Positions 23,215 to 32,400 of a stretch of 39,141 nt of DNA are shown in pieces (position 1 is the stretch's first letter; every line of letters begins with the position of its first letter). Made by a program: the position numbers and the translations under genes. Origin of the DNA: CAUYUA01 sp963575675 (lineage in GTDB: Bacteria; Pseudomonadota; Alphaproteobacteria; Azospirillales; Azospirillaceae); the NCBI GenBank assembly GCA_963575675.1, contig CAUYUA010000211.1, forward strand, positions 1 to 39,141. The letters are read 5' to 3'. The notes below the pieces were generated by a model, which saw nothing but the letters and a program-made list of their open reading frames with translations, was not told the DNA's origin and did not search any database.

Positions 23215-24402
23215 ATGACAAAACAAGCCGTCATTCTTGCCGGCGGACGCGGTTCTCGGTTGGGCGCGCTCACGGCGCAGACGCCGAAACCTCTTCTTCC
23301 GTGCGGTGATCGTCCTTTTCTTCTGCACCTGATCGAAAATCTGGCTCGGTTTGGGTTTCGCGATCAGATTCTGCTGGTCGGGCCGTATGAAGCGATTTTT
23401 CGCGAGGCTCTGTCAGACGTCGAGAGCCGTTTCAAGGTGTCTCTGACGCTGGTTTCAGAGCCGGAGCCCGCCGGAACCGCCGGAGCGTTGTTATGGGCTC
23501 GAGAGCGTCTGGCCGAGCGCTTTTTGATGCTGAATGGCGATTGCTTGTTTGACTTCAACTACCTGGATATGACGTCCGCATCCGCCGAATCTTCGGAAGA
23601 GATCGCGCGGTTGGCGTTGCGGCCTCTGAAGGAAACCGGACGCTTTGGAACGGTCTTGTTGGACGGAGATCGGATATTGGAGTTCTCTGAGAAGGCCGGG
23701 GGTGGAGAAGGCGTCATTAACGGCGGCGTCTACTGGATGCGACGAAAGGCGTTGGACGAGATTGCGCGGACGCCGTGTTCGATCGAGCGTGATGTTTTTC
23801 CGGCTCTGGCGATGCGCGGCGCGTTGCGAGGATCGGTTTATCATGGAGAGTTCTTAGATATAGGAACTCCGGATGACTTCGCGCGCGTCGAAGACGTTCT
23901 GGAGCGTTGGCGTTATCGACCTGCGGTGTTTTTCGATCGAGACGGCGTTTTAAACCTGGACTCCGGCTATGTCTGTCGACCTGAAGAGTTTGTTTGGGTC
24001 GAGGGAGCTTCAGAAGCAATTAAAGACCTCAATGACCGAGGTTTTTTGGTGTTTGTCGTCACCAATCAATCGGGAGTCGCCAGAGGTTATTATGATGCGC
24101 CGACTGTGGAGCGTCTGCACGGATGGATGAACGAGCAATTGGCGACGCATGGAGCGCATATTGATCGTTTTTACTATTGCCCGCATCCTGCAACAGAGCC
24201 GATTTCATGTGGCTGTCGAAAACCGGCTCCTGGAATGATCATGCAGGCTTTGGGGGAATGGCCGATCCGGCGCGCAGGCAGTTTTATGGTGGGAGATAAA
24301 GAAACAGACGTTGCGGCGGCGGCGGCGGCGGGGGTTCCTGGATATTTATTCTCTGGCGGCAATCTTTCCGCCTTTATTAAGGCGAAGTGTCTTTTTGAAT
24401 AG
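23215..24402 (+). CDS. Fused D-glycero-D-manno-heptose-1-phosphate nucleotidyltransferase and heptose bisphosphatase (HddC-GmhB type)
   Basis: Two enzymes in one 395-residue chain. Residues 1-230 are a sugar-1-phosphate nucleotidyltransferase with LAGGRGSRLG near 8-17, TPKPLLPCGD, LNGDCLF and GEFLDIGTPDDF. Residues 235-395 are a HAD-IIIA phosphatase of the GmhB type: FDRDGVLN (nucleophile D241, acid D243), VTNQSGVARG, and a zinc loop CPH...CGC with C322, H324, C332 and C334. GDKETD (D361, D365) is the fourth motif. GmhB removes the 7-phosphate of heptose-1,7-bisphosphate and HddC then makes GDP-heptose; whether the nucleotide here is GDP or another cannot be read. The start is ATG at 23215 with GGAG ten bases upstream. 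The required heptose-7-phosphate kinase (HddA) is not in the window. It converges on gmhA. Confidence 0.88.
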   Translation: MTKQAVILAGGRGSRLGALTAQTPKPLLPCGDRPFLLHLIENLARFGFRDQILLVGPYEAIFREALSDVESRFKVSLTLVSEPEPAGTAGALLWARERLAERFLMLNGDCLFDFNYLDMTSASAESSEEIARLALRPLKETGRFGTVLLDGDRILEFSEKAGGGEGVINGGVYWMRRKALDEIARTPCSIERDVFPALAMRGALRGSVYHGEFLDIGTPDDFARVEDVLERWRYRPAVFFDRDGVLNLDSGYVCRPEEFVWVEGASEAIKDLNDRGFLVFVVTNQSGVARGYYDAPTVERLHGWMNEQLATHGAHIDRFYYCPHPATEPISCGCRKPAPGMIMQALGEWPIRRAGSFMVGDKETDVAAAAAAGVPGYLFSGGNLSAFIKAKCLFE

Positions 24403-24499
24403 AAATGAGACGCATCCAGGAACAACATTCAAGTTGTCTGGTCCAGGCGCGGATGAGGACAAATGTGGACAAAGTTCCTGGATTCACCAGACCTCATTT
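24403..24499 (+). terminator. Nested palindrome after the heptose gene (degenerate family member, copy F)
   Basis: Starting immediately after the stop codon, AAATGAG (24403-24409) pairs with CTCATTT (24493-24499) and ATCCAGGAAC (24414-24423) pairs with GTTCCTGGAT (24474-24483). The inner arm resembles the family core (TCCAGGRAC). Inside are further short repeats (GTCTGGTCCAGG). It probably ends the transcript and belongs, loosely, to the dispersed family. Confidence 0.5.
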
Positions 24500-24860
24500 T
24501 ATAAAATTTAAAGAAAAGCGTCCGTCAATCATTTTCATGATTTGTATCATTATTTCTTCTTACAAAACAATCGCGTCATAATTGTTTTGGTGTTTTTCTC
24601 AAGATTTTTCAAAGGAATGATTTGGTTAAAAGATGTTAAGTCTCTGTTCGGAAAAACGATCGTCGTTATTTATTATATTTCCTCTTGTCTTTTAGAGCGG
24701 AGCAAGAGAACAAAACAACGGAGACAGGCAAGAGAAAATTCAACTTGTTATGACAACTGGCGGTAAAATAAAATTGGATTGAGGTTGATAATTTTTCAAT
24801 TGACGATCAGAAGACATCCTGCAATTCTGATGCTTGTCAGGTTTTTTTCTCTTTATATCT
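24500..24860. other. AT-rich gap, no gene recognised; possible small transcript
   Basis: The stretch is AT-rich and holds no ORF with coding character. The open frames at 24542-24766 and 24779-25120 lack a ribosome site and a recognisable product, and the second overlaps gmhA. Because a strong plus-strand terminator follows at 24861, a small RNA could be made here, but no convincing promoter is seen. Confidence 0.3.
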
Positions 24861-24895
24861 TCTCTCTCGTCGTTCCGGCGAGAGAGATTTTTTTT
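24861..24895 (+). terminator. Intrinsic terminator on the plus strand
   Basis: The stem TCTCTCTCG (24861-24869) pairs with CGAGAGAGA (24879-24887), followed immediately by eight T residues (24888-24895). The shape is textbook for the plus strand. The nearest plus-strand gene ends 459 bases upstream and has its own palindrome. On the minus strand the T-run would precede the stem, so it does not fit as a terminator of gmhA. Confidence 0.75.
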
Positions 24896-25007
24896 GCGTT
24901 GAATCTCTCACAGAGAGCGTTTGCGTCGTTTTTGGTTCGATGTGAGCCTTGGAATGAACGACGCTGTGCTGTGAAGATGCGATACGGAAGTTTTAAAGCG
25001 GGAAAAG

Positions 25008-25574
25008 TTACATTGTCAGAGCTTCTTCGATTCTCTGGCATAGGTAGTGATACAGGCAGATATGCGCCTGCTGAATTAAGGGCGTGTGTCGTGATGGAAT
25101 ATCCAACAGGACATCGCTGACTGAAGCCATTTTTCCTCCCCCAGCCCCCGTCAAGGCGACGGTGGTCATTCCCATGGTGTGAGCGGTTTTAAATGCTTTG
25201 ATCACGTTGGGAGAATTTCCGCTGGTGCTTAAGCCAAGAGCCACGCCGCCGGAGCGGCCATAGGCTTCAACTTGGCGCGCGAAAATAGTTTCATAGGAAT
25301 AATCGTTGCTCCAGGCGGTGAGCACGGCGGTGTTGGAAGACAAACAAATGGCGTTTAAACCACGACGTTCTTTTAGGAAACGACCGACCAGCTCGCCCGT
25401 GATGTGTTCGGCGTCTGCGGCGGAGCCTCCGTTTCCGAACACCAACAATGGCCGATCTTGACGCAAGGCGTCAACGATATGGGCAATGGCGGCCTCCATG
25501 CGTTGCGGGTCCAATGTTTGGAGCGTTTGTTGGAGGACTTCGATGGATTGTTGTAGATAATCGGATAATGACAT
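25008..25574 (-). CDS. gmhA: Sedoheptulose-7-phosphate isomerase (phosphoheptose isomerase)
   Basis: A 188-residue single SIS-domain protein, the usual GmhA length. Motifs are LLVFGNGGSAADAEHITGEL near 42-61, where the SIS phosphate loop lies, then ERRGLNAICLSSNTAVLTAW, STSGNSPNV and TAHTMGMTTVALTGAGGG. The C-terminus has the Q-x-x-H pattern (IQQAHICLYHYL), the metal and catalytic region. It converts sedoheptulose-7-phosphate to D-glycero-D-manno-heptose-7-phosphate, the first step of heptose activation, in the cytoplasm. The start chosen is ATG at 25574, preceded by GGAG at 11 bases. The longer frame to 25664 adds thirty unlikely residues and overlaps the HlyD gene. It lies 64 bases downstream of the HlyD gene on the same strand, so it may be in the same transcript. 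Its pathway partner is at 23215. Confidence 0.92.
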   Translation of the reverse strand: MSLSDYLQQSIEVLQQTLQTLDPQRMEAAIAHIVDALRQDRPLLVFGNGGSAADAEHITGELVGRFLKERRGLNAICLSSNTAVLTAWSNDYSYETIFARQVEAYGRSGGVALGLSTSGNSPNVIKAFKTAHTMGMTTVALTGAGGGKMASVSDVLLDIPSRHTPLIQQAHICLYHYLCQRIEEALTM

Positions 25575-25638
25575 GGGCGATGGTTCTCCATGGAGAGTCT
25601 TTGTTGTCTTTTTTGAATAAGAAGAGATATTTCTCTTT

Positions 25639-27288
25639 TCATCGTTCTCGGAAAGAAACCGCAATCGAGTCCATGATCGGACTAATAAGATAATCCAAAG
25701 CCGTTCTTTTTCCTGTCGGAATCATCAATATGGCCGACATTCCTGGATATATGTCTATCTGTTTTTCCTTCATAACTGCGCTGTCGTCATCGTTTATCTT
25801 GGCTTCGACCAAGTAATAAGCCGATCCGGCGCGCATGTCGACAATTCGATCCGCCGAAACCATCGTGACGGTTCCGCGAATGATCGGCATGTCCCTCTGA
25901 CGCAGACCGGAAAACCGAACTTCGGCCCCCATGCCCGGATGAACAAACGACACGTCATCCACACGCAAACTCGCCTCGATAATCAGCTTCTTTTGATCGG
26001 GAACGATTTCCATCAATTTCTCGCCTTTTCCGATCACCGCCCCCTTGGTGAACACGGTCAACGACAAGATGTTCCCGCTGACCGGAGCGCGAATTTCAAT
26101 GCGTCGCAAAACATCCAAAGCCGCTTCCAACCGCTGCACGGTGTCGGAAATGCGGTTTTGCGTCTCTCTCAGGTCTGTGGACACTTGTCCGTAGCGATCG
26201 TATTGAATCTGAAGAATCTGCTGGCGAGTCTGAGCAATGGTTTGTTGTTCGCGCGCGATGTCGGACGCTAATTGGTGCTCTTCTCCCTCCATTTTCTGCT
26301 TGGAGCGTTCAAGGTCCAAAACGCGGGTTTTGGCGACCAACCCTTTCTCGTAAAGCGGCAGCAGTCCCGAGAGTTCGTTTTGAACGGATTGGCGTTGCGC
26401 TGCGATGGCGCGGATCTGCGCTTGAATTCCCCGAGAGTGTTCTTGCAGTTCCGCAACCCTCTTGTTCATGACCTCCATTTGGTTGGAGAGGATCGAGGTG
26501 CGGACTTGAAACATCTCCGCTTGTCCCTTTAGGGCGTCGGAGGCTGCTGTCGATGTGGCTTCAAGCAATTCTCTTGGGAAGGTTATCGTCTGCTCCTTGC
26601 GGCTTTCGGCCAGCAAACGAGCCTCTTGGGCCAAAAGAGCATAGTATTGATTTATCACTGTGTTGTAACCGGCGCGCGCAACCGTGTCTTCTAGAATGAT
26701 CAAAACCTGATCGGCTTCGACTTGTTGTCCTTCACGCACGAATACATCTTTGACCACCCCTCCATCGGGATGTTGCACGACTTTCCGGCTTCCTTCGATC
26801 TTGACCTGTCCCATGGCCATGGTTGCGCCTTCCAGCGGCGCAAAAGCCGACCATCCTCCTAAAACTCCGAAGAACATGAATAGAATGCCGACGCCACACA
26901 AAATTATTCCGCGAGCGTGTTCATCGACGGTCTCTATGGTGCCGATATCGCGATTGACGACTTCGACGGTGTGGCGGGCGTCGAGTGAATTGAACGCTGT
27001 GGCGGGGGTTTGGATATCAGACGCTTTTAGGAATTTATTCTTATCTTTGCGAAGAAACGCTCGATGGATTGTTTGATTAAGATTATGAATGAGCGCGTTT
27101 GCTCCCTGCGCGCCGGCCTCTTTCAAAGGGGGGAGCGTCGGAGCCGATGACGCCGGAGAATCGGACGCCGGAGCATTGGACGTCTGAACCTCGGACGTCT
27201 GAACCTCAGGCGTCCGAACCTCAGGCGTCGAGGCGGCGCTTTTCTGATCCGCGTCTTTCTGAGCGGCGGTTTTCGGAGATTTTTTCAT
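25639..27288 (-). CDS. HlyD-family type I secretion membrane fusion protein
   Basis: A 549-residue adaptor, longer than the usual 430-480. Residues 1-125 form an extension starting with a low-complexity run of TPEV/TSEV-type units and Ala/Ser/Pro, then SDIQTPATAFNSLDARHTVEVV. A single membrane segment lies at about 126-150 (GIILCGVGILFMFFGVLGG). The HlyD core follows: GxVxxVxVREGQxVxADQ half-lipoyl, a long coiled coil with many Gln and Glu, the second half-lipoyl RRIEIRAPVSGNILSL, and a beta-barrel with FVHPGMGAEVRF. It ends in GKRTALDYLISPI. It bridges the inner-membrane ABC transporter and an outer-membrane factor. The start codon at 27288 overlaps the ABC stop by four bases (ATGA), showing translational coupling. 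Confidence 0.92.
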   Translation of the reverse strand: MKKSPKTAAQKDADQKSAASTPEVRTPEVQTSEVQTSNAPASDSPASSAPTLPPLKEAGAQGANALIHNLNQTIHRAFLRKDKNKFLKASDIQTPATAFNSLDARHTVEVVNRDIGTIETVDEHARGIILCGVGILFMFFGVLGGWSAFAPLEGATMAMGQVKIEGSRKVVQHPDGGVVKDVFVREGQQVEADQVLIILEDTVARAGYNTVINQYYALLAQEARLLAESRKEQTITFPRELLEATSTAASDALKGQAEMFQVRTSILSNQMEVMNKRVAELQEHSRGIQAQIRAIAAQRQSVQNELSGLLPLYEKGLVAKTRVLDLERSKQKMEGEEHQLASDIAREQQTIAQTRQQILQIQYDRYGQVSTDLRETQNRISDTVQRLEAALDVLRRIEIRAPVSGNILSLTVFTKGAVIGKGEKLMEIVPDQKKLIIEASLRVDDVSFVHPGMGAEVRFSGLRQRDMPIIRGTVTMVSADRIVDMRAGSAYYLVEAKINDDDSAVMKEKQIDIYPGMSAILMIPTGKRTALDYLISPIMDSIAVSFRER

Positions 27289-29006
27289 CGCGTCGCCACG
27301 GATGTGTTCGGCTTACCCATTTTTGCAAAGAATTCGTCACGTTCCATAATATTTCGAATTTGCCCGCCGTCCAGATAGACCACGCGATCGACAAAATTCA
27401 AAATGCCTGGACGATGAGAAATGATCACCACGCTGGTCTTGGAAACTTTTAGATGTTGCAGACAACGACCAAGAGCGATTTCGCCGTCGGAATCCAAGTT
27501 TGAGTTCGGTTCGTCCAGAACCACGAAACATGGTTTTCCAAACACGGCGCGCGCAAGACCGATTTGTTGGCGTTGTCCGCCGGAAAGAATAGCGCCTTGC
27601 TCGCCGATCGCGGTTTCATAGCCTTTCGGCAAACGCAGAATCATATCATGAGCGCCGGCTTTTGTAGACGCCTCGATGATCGCCTCGCTGAGATTTTCGA
27701 AGTTTTCTTCGTCCAAGAAGCGGCTGATGTTTTGCGCCACGCTGCCTGCGAACAGCTCGACGTCCTGAGGCAGATATCCGACATAGCGACCGAAGTCACG
27801 ACGCTCCCAGGTGTAAACGTCGGCGCCGTCGAGTCTCACCACGCCTTGGTTGGCGGCGTGAACGCCCACCATAAGCCGCGCCAATGTGGATTTTCCTGAA
27901 GCGGTCGGCCCGATGAGGCCATAACAACTTCCTGGCTCCATGGTGAAATTCAGTCCCGACAAGATTGCCTTGGTGCTTTGAGGCGGAGCATAGAACACGC
28001 GATCGACGTGAACGATGCCGGTTGGACGCGGCAGAACCGCCGAGGTTTGTCGAAACGGTCTTTCCAGCAGAATTTCGTTGAGATTGCGATAGGCGGCTCT
28101 TGCATCGATCAGATACTTCCAAACGCCCAAGATTTGATCCAAGGGCTGAGTGGCGCGTCCGATCAACAGCATCGAGGCGAACATGGCGCCTGCCGTGATT
28201 AAATGATCGATCGCCAAGTATGTGCCTAAAGCGACCATCAAAGACTGCACCAGAAACCTCAAGCCTTTGCTGATGCAGGTCAGAATGGCGTTGCGATCGC
28301 TGGCCACCACCTGATGCGCCAGCATGGTGCGGCGGAATTCGTACCAAGGGCCGAGAATGGATTCAATCATGCCCATGCCGATTACGACTTCGGCGTTGCG
28401 CAGCGCCGCGTCGGCCAATTGAGCGCTTTTTTGATAGGCCATTCCGGACAACATTAAGCGCCGTTGGGTGATTTTGTCGGTGAGAACCGTGATGAAAACC
28501 TGAACGCCCATAAACATAAGAGCGACATATCCCAACATGGGATGCACCAAGAACAAAATTCCCATATAAATCGGCATCCACGGCACGTCGAAAACGGCGT
28601 GAACGCCTGTGCCGGTGATGAACTGTCGAAAACGGTCCAAAGAACGAAGCGCGTCGTCGCGTTTTTGCGAAGAGTTCTTTTGTTGATTGGCGCGCTCCAT
28701 CAAGATCGACATCAGACGCACCGACAACATGCGGTCGATCCGAAGTCCGGCGCGGGTCAGAACCATGGACCTCACGATATCCAGCGCCACCAAAGTGGAC
28801 ATGGACAAGACGTAGGCCAGGGTTAGAAGCAACAGAGTTTCCTTACTGCCGCTTGGCAGGACGCGGTCGGAAACCTGCATCATGTAGATGGTGGGCGCAA
28901 GGTAAAGGATGTTTATGGCGATGCTGAACACACATGCGCTGACAAAGTAACTCGCGCAACTCGCCATAACAGTGTGCATGATGTTGTTGTCGGGTCTAAA
29001 TTCCAT
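27285..29006 (-). CDS. Type I secretion ABC transporter (PrtD/LapB-like permease-ATPase)
   Basis: A 573-residue transporter with a membrane domain (about 1-330, several segments such as YFVSACVFSIAINILYLAP and a ...MSTLVALDIV stretch) and a C-terminal ATPase. Walker A is GPTASGKS at 366-373; the Q-loop is GYLPQDVELF; the signature is LSGGQRQQ near 473; Walker B is CFVVLDEPN near 497; the H-loop is ISHRP. The length and the LYLAPTIYMMQVSDRVLPSG start are typical of the PrtD group, which lacks an N-terminal peptidase domain and exports proteins with uncleaved C-terminal signals. The start is ATG at 29006 with AAGG eleven bases upstream. It is the first gene of an ABC-HlyD-(gmhA) run. Its probable substrate is the RTX-like protein encoded just upstream. 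Confidence 0.92.
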   Translation of the reverse strand: MEFRPDNNIMHTVMASCASYFVSACVFSIAINILYLAPTIYMMQVSDRVLPSGSKETLLLLTLAYVLSMSTLVALDIVRSMVLTRAGLRIDRMLSVRLMSILMERANQQKNSSQKRDDALRSLDRFRQFITGTGVHAVFDVPWMPIYMGILFLVHPMLGYVALMFMGVQVFITVLTDKITQRRLMLSGMAYQKSAQLADAALRNAEVVIGMGMIESILGPWYEFRRTMLAHQVVASDRNAILTCISKGLRFLVQSLMVALGTYLAIDHLITAGAMFASMLLIGRATQPLDQILGVWKYLIDARAAYRNLNEILLERPFRQTSAVLPRPTGIVHVDRVFYAPPQSTKAILSGLNFTMEPGSCYGLIGPTASGKSTLARLMVGVHAANQGVVRLDGADVYTWERRDFGRYVGYLPQDVELFAGSVAQNISRFLDEENFENLSEAIIEASTKAGAHDMILRLPKGYETAIGEQGAILSGGQRQQIGLARAVFGKPCFVVLDEPNSNLDSDGEIALGRCLQHLKVSKTSVVIISHRPGILNFVDRVVYLDGGQIRNIMERDEFFAKMGKPNTSVATR

Positions 29007-29107
29007 GGCGAATGACGCCTTGCTGTGAAAACGCGCGTGTGACGTTTGAAGCTGATTACGGTCGAAAGAAGCCGTAACAAGACGAACGATCGACGCACAA
29101 CATTTAG

Positions 29108-29332
29108 TTTTCCCGAATAGAAATTAAATGGGTCCAGAGACTATGTTCTTGGTCGCTCGGGATCATAAGGGGGGAGAGCGGAAGCCCTCCTTATCGCCGT
29201 CAGGCGAACGTCTTGCAGCTTTCGCGAGTTCCGCCTTACGGCAAATAAGGGAAGAGTTCTCTCTCCCCCCCTTATGATCCCGAGCGACCAAGAACATAGT
29301 CCCTGGACCCATTTAATTTCTATTCGGGAAAA
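29108..29332. repeat. Palindromic intergenic element, copy G, with cloverleaf-like centre
   Basis: This is the longest member. Its arms (about 70 bp, starting at 29108 and ending at 29332) pair with one substitution and one G-run length difference. They start with copy-specific flanks (TTTTCCCGAATAGAAATT) and then the core (GGGTCCAGAGACTATGTTCT). After a GGGGGGAGAG/CTCTCCCCCC stem, the centre has small hairpins TCGCC-GTCA-GGCGA, CTTGC-AGCTTTC-GCGAG and GCC-TTAC-GGC, as in copy C. It separates the giant secreted-protein gene from the ABC transporter gene. Confidence 0.88.
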
Positions 29333-29416
29333 TCAAAGACCATGCGCCAACTTCGGTGTTGACGTTTCTGACATGAGCCGGCGCCGCAATTGGAAAGAAA
29401 TCATAACTCTCTCAGC

Positions 29417-29444
29417 AAAGAGGGGAGCCAAAGCTCCCCTCTTT
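29417..29444 (-). terminator. Terminator-like hairpin after the giant secreted-protein gene
   Basis: AAAGAGGGGAGC and GCTCCCCTCTTT pair perfectly over 12 bases around a four-base loop. It lies 28 bases past the stop codon of the minus-strand gene at 29472. The short T-run (CTTT) is within the stem, so it can work in both directions, but the placement favours the giant gene. Confidence 0.7.
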
Positions 29445-29471
29445 GTTATACAACCGATTGTCCGACCAACC

Positions 29472-32400
29472 TTATGACCACATAAAGTTGCTGGCGGACA
29501 ACGAAGCTCCATTAACGCCGGTCAATGTCACGCGGATATCCGCAGTGCCGTCGCCGTCCGCATCCACATACAGCGTGTTATCGGATGTGTTGAAGTACAC
29601 CTCGGAATGACCGCCGATTGTGAATATGTTGCTTGTGGCGGTTCCCAAGTAACTGTTGCTTCCCGTCTCCAGTCCATTGAAGAAGAACCGATCATTGGTG
29701 ACGTTGAAGTCGGTGATGGTGTCTTTTCCTGTAGTCGATCCGGAGTTGGAGGTTGAATAGTTGATGACGTCGTTTCCTAATCCGGTCGTGATGACATCGA
29801 TGCCGGTCGATCCGGTAATCGCATCCCCGCCAATCCCAGCGGAAACGGTTGCTGCGGTCATGAGAGTGATGTCGTCACCTGCGGAGCCGCCGGTAATGCT
29901 CTCCACATTCGTGACCGTAATGACGTTCTGCGTGTTGGCCAACGTTATCTTGTTGGTTCCGCCGGCCAAGTCAACCGATCCGGAGAAGACGGTTCCGAAA
30001 GTGATCGTGTCGTTTCCGGCGGAGCCGGTCACAAACTCGACGTTCTTCAACGTCAAGACGTTCGTGCCGCTTCCGAGATCCAATGTGTCGGTGCTTCCGG
30101 AGCTGAGATCAATCAGCCCCGTCATGGAGGCGCCGAGTTTAACGTGATCCTCAGCCAAGCTGCCGAGGATGGTTTCCGTATTGGAAACCGTCACTGTGTA
30201 TCCGGAGCCGTTGCTTATCGCGAGGACGTCCGTTCCATCCTTCATATCGACGACGACGTCGCGAGTTTCTGCGCCCAGGCTCACCAAGTCGCTTCCGGCG
30301 CTTCCGATCAAGCTTTCGATCGCCGACACCGAAACAGTGATTCCGGCGTTGACGCTGCCGAGCGTGATGATATCGATTCCGGTGCCGCCGACCAATGTTT
30401 CCAGGTTGGTGATGGTGACAGTGTTTGTGGTCGGCGCATCATCCAGATGCAGGTAGTCGTTGCCCGCCTTCATATCGACGATCATGCCCGAAGCTGCGGC
30501 GTCTAGGTACACGAAGTCGTTTGTGGCGCCGCCATACAAGGTTTCGAAGCCGCTGATGGTGATTGTGCTTACGACGCTTCCCAGAGTTAGGAAGTCGATC
30601 GAGGCGCCTCCGATCACGGTCTCGATGTTGGTGACGGTCAGAGTGTTGCCCATGTCGAGCAAGGAGATCACATCCGTCGCCGAGCCGCCGATGATGTTCT
30701 CGACGTTGCTGACGGTCAGAGAATTGGCCGCCGCCCCCGAGAGCGTCAGAGTGTCGACTCCACCCGCCAGATCGATCTTTACGCCGCTGACGGCGGTGGC
30801 GAAGATCACGGCATCAGCCCCTGTGCCGCCGTATAGAGTTTCTACGGCGGTGACGGTGATTGAACCCACCGTGCCGAGGGTGATGATGTCGATCGCCGTG
30901 CCGCCGATCAAAGTCTCGACGTTGCTGACGGTAAAGCTGTTGTTGGCTCCGTCCGCCAGTGACAGAATGTCGGTTCCGCCCGCCAGGTTGACGAGAATGC
31001 CTGTGACCGCTGAGCTTAGTGTGACTCTGTCGCCCGAGGCGCCGCCGAACAAGGTTTCGACGCCGGTGACGATGATGGTGTTGTTGGCGAGAGAGCCGAG
31101 AGTGACGATGTCGGTTGAGGAGCCGCCGATCACGGTTTCAATGTAGCTGACGGTGATGTTGTTGTTGACGTTGGTCAACGTGATGACGTCGGTTGAGCCG
31201 CCGCCGATGAGCGTTTCGACGTTGATCACGGAGAGACTGTTGGCTCCGGTTCCTGAGAGCGTCAAAGCGTCGCTTGCTCCGGCTCCCAGATCGAACAAGC
31301 CCACAGAAAGGGCGTTGCTGAGGGTGACGGTGTCTGAAGCAGTGCTTCCGAGCACGGTTTCGATGCTGGTCAACGACAAGGACGCCGTAGCGAAGCCCAA
31401 CGTGATGACGTCGGTTGAGCCGCCGCCGGTGACGATTTCGACGTTGGAGACGACGACCGCGTTGTTGACGGATCCGTCGAGTTGCAATTCATCTGCGCCG
31501 CCGGCGAGATTGACCGTCATGCCCGACGAGGTTCCGGACAAGATGACCTTGTCGCCCGCCGTGCCGCCAAGCACGGTCTCGACGCCGGTGATGGAGATGG
31601 TGCCGCTGACGTTGCCCAACGTGACGACATCGATCGAGGAGCCGCCGGTCAACGTTTCGATGTTGGTGACGGTGATGTTGTTGTTGACGTTGCCGAGGGT
31701 GATGACGTCCGACGAAGCGCCGCCGAACAGAGTTTCGACGTTGGAGATCAGGGCGGTGTTGTTGCCTACGCCCGCCAGAGTGACGGCGTCGGCGCCCGAA
31801 CCCAAATTGATGGTCATCGCGGTGAGGGCGTCGCTGATGGTGACGATGTCCGCCGCCGAGCTGCCCAACAGAGTTTCAACCGCAGAGACCGTGACCGAAC
31901 CGCCCGCGCCCAAAACAACGATGTCGGTTGAGCCGCCGCCGATGATGGTTTCGGCGTTGCTGACGATGAGGCTGTTGTCGCCGCCGCCGCTCAGGGTCAG
32001 AATGTCCACGCCGCCGGCGAGGTTCACCGACATTCCGGAGATTTGTTCGCCCAGAACGACTTTGTCCGCCGAAGCGCCGCCGATTAAGGTTTCGACGTCG
32101 GTGACGGTGATGGTGCCGTTGACGTTGCCGAGAGTGACGACATCGGTTGAGGCGCCGCCGGTCAACGCTTCGATGTTGGTGACGGTGATGCTGTTGTTGA
32201 CGTCGCTGAGGGTGATGACGTCCGACGAAGCGCCGCCGAACAGAGTTTCGACGTTGGAGATCAGGGCGGTGTTGTTGCCTACGCCCGCCAGAGTGACGGC
32301 GTCGGCGCCCGAACCCAAATTGATGGTCATCGCGGTGAGGGCGTCGCTGATGGTGACGATGTCCGCCGCCGAGCTGCCCAACAGAGTTTCAACCGCAGAG

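Noticed and set aside
24542..24766. 74-residue open frame, hydrophobic at the N-terminus
   Set aside because: AT-rich chance frame without a ribosome site or similarity I can recognise.
24779..25120. 113-residue open frame on the plus strand overlapping gmhA
   Set aside because: It overlaps the 3' end of a well-supported gene, has no ribosome site, contains the terminator stem at 24861 and has no recognisable product.
25575..25664. Longer gmhA start at 25664
   Set aside because: It would overlap the HlyD gene and add thirty residues without similarity to GmhA; the ATG at 25574 has a GGAG site.
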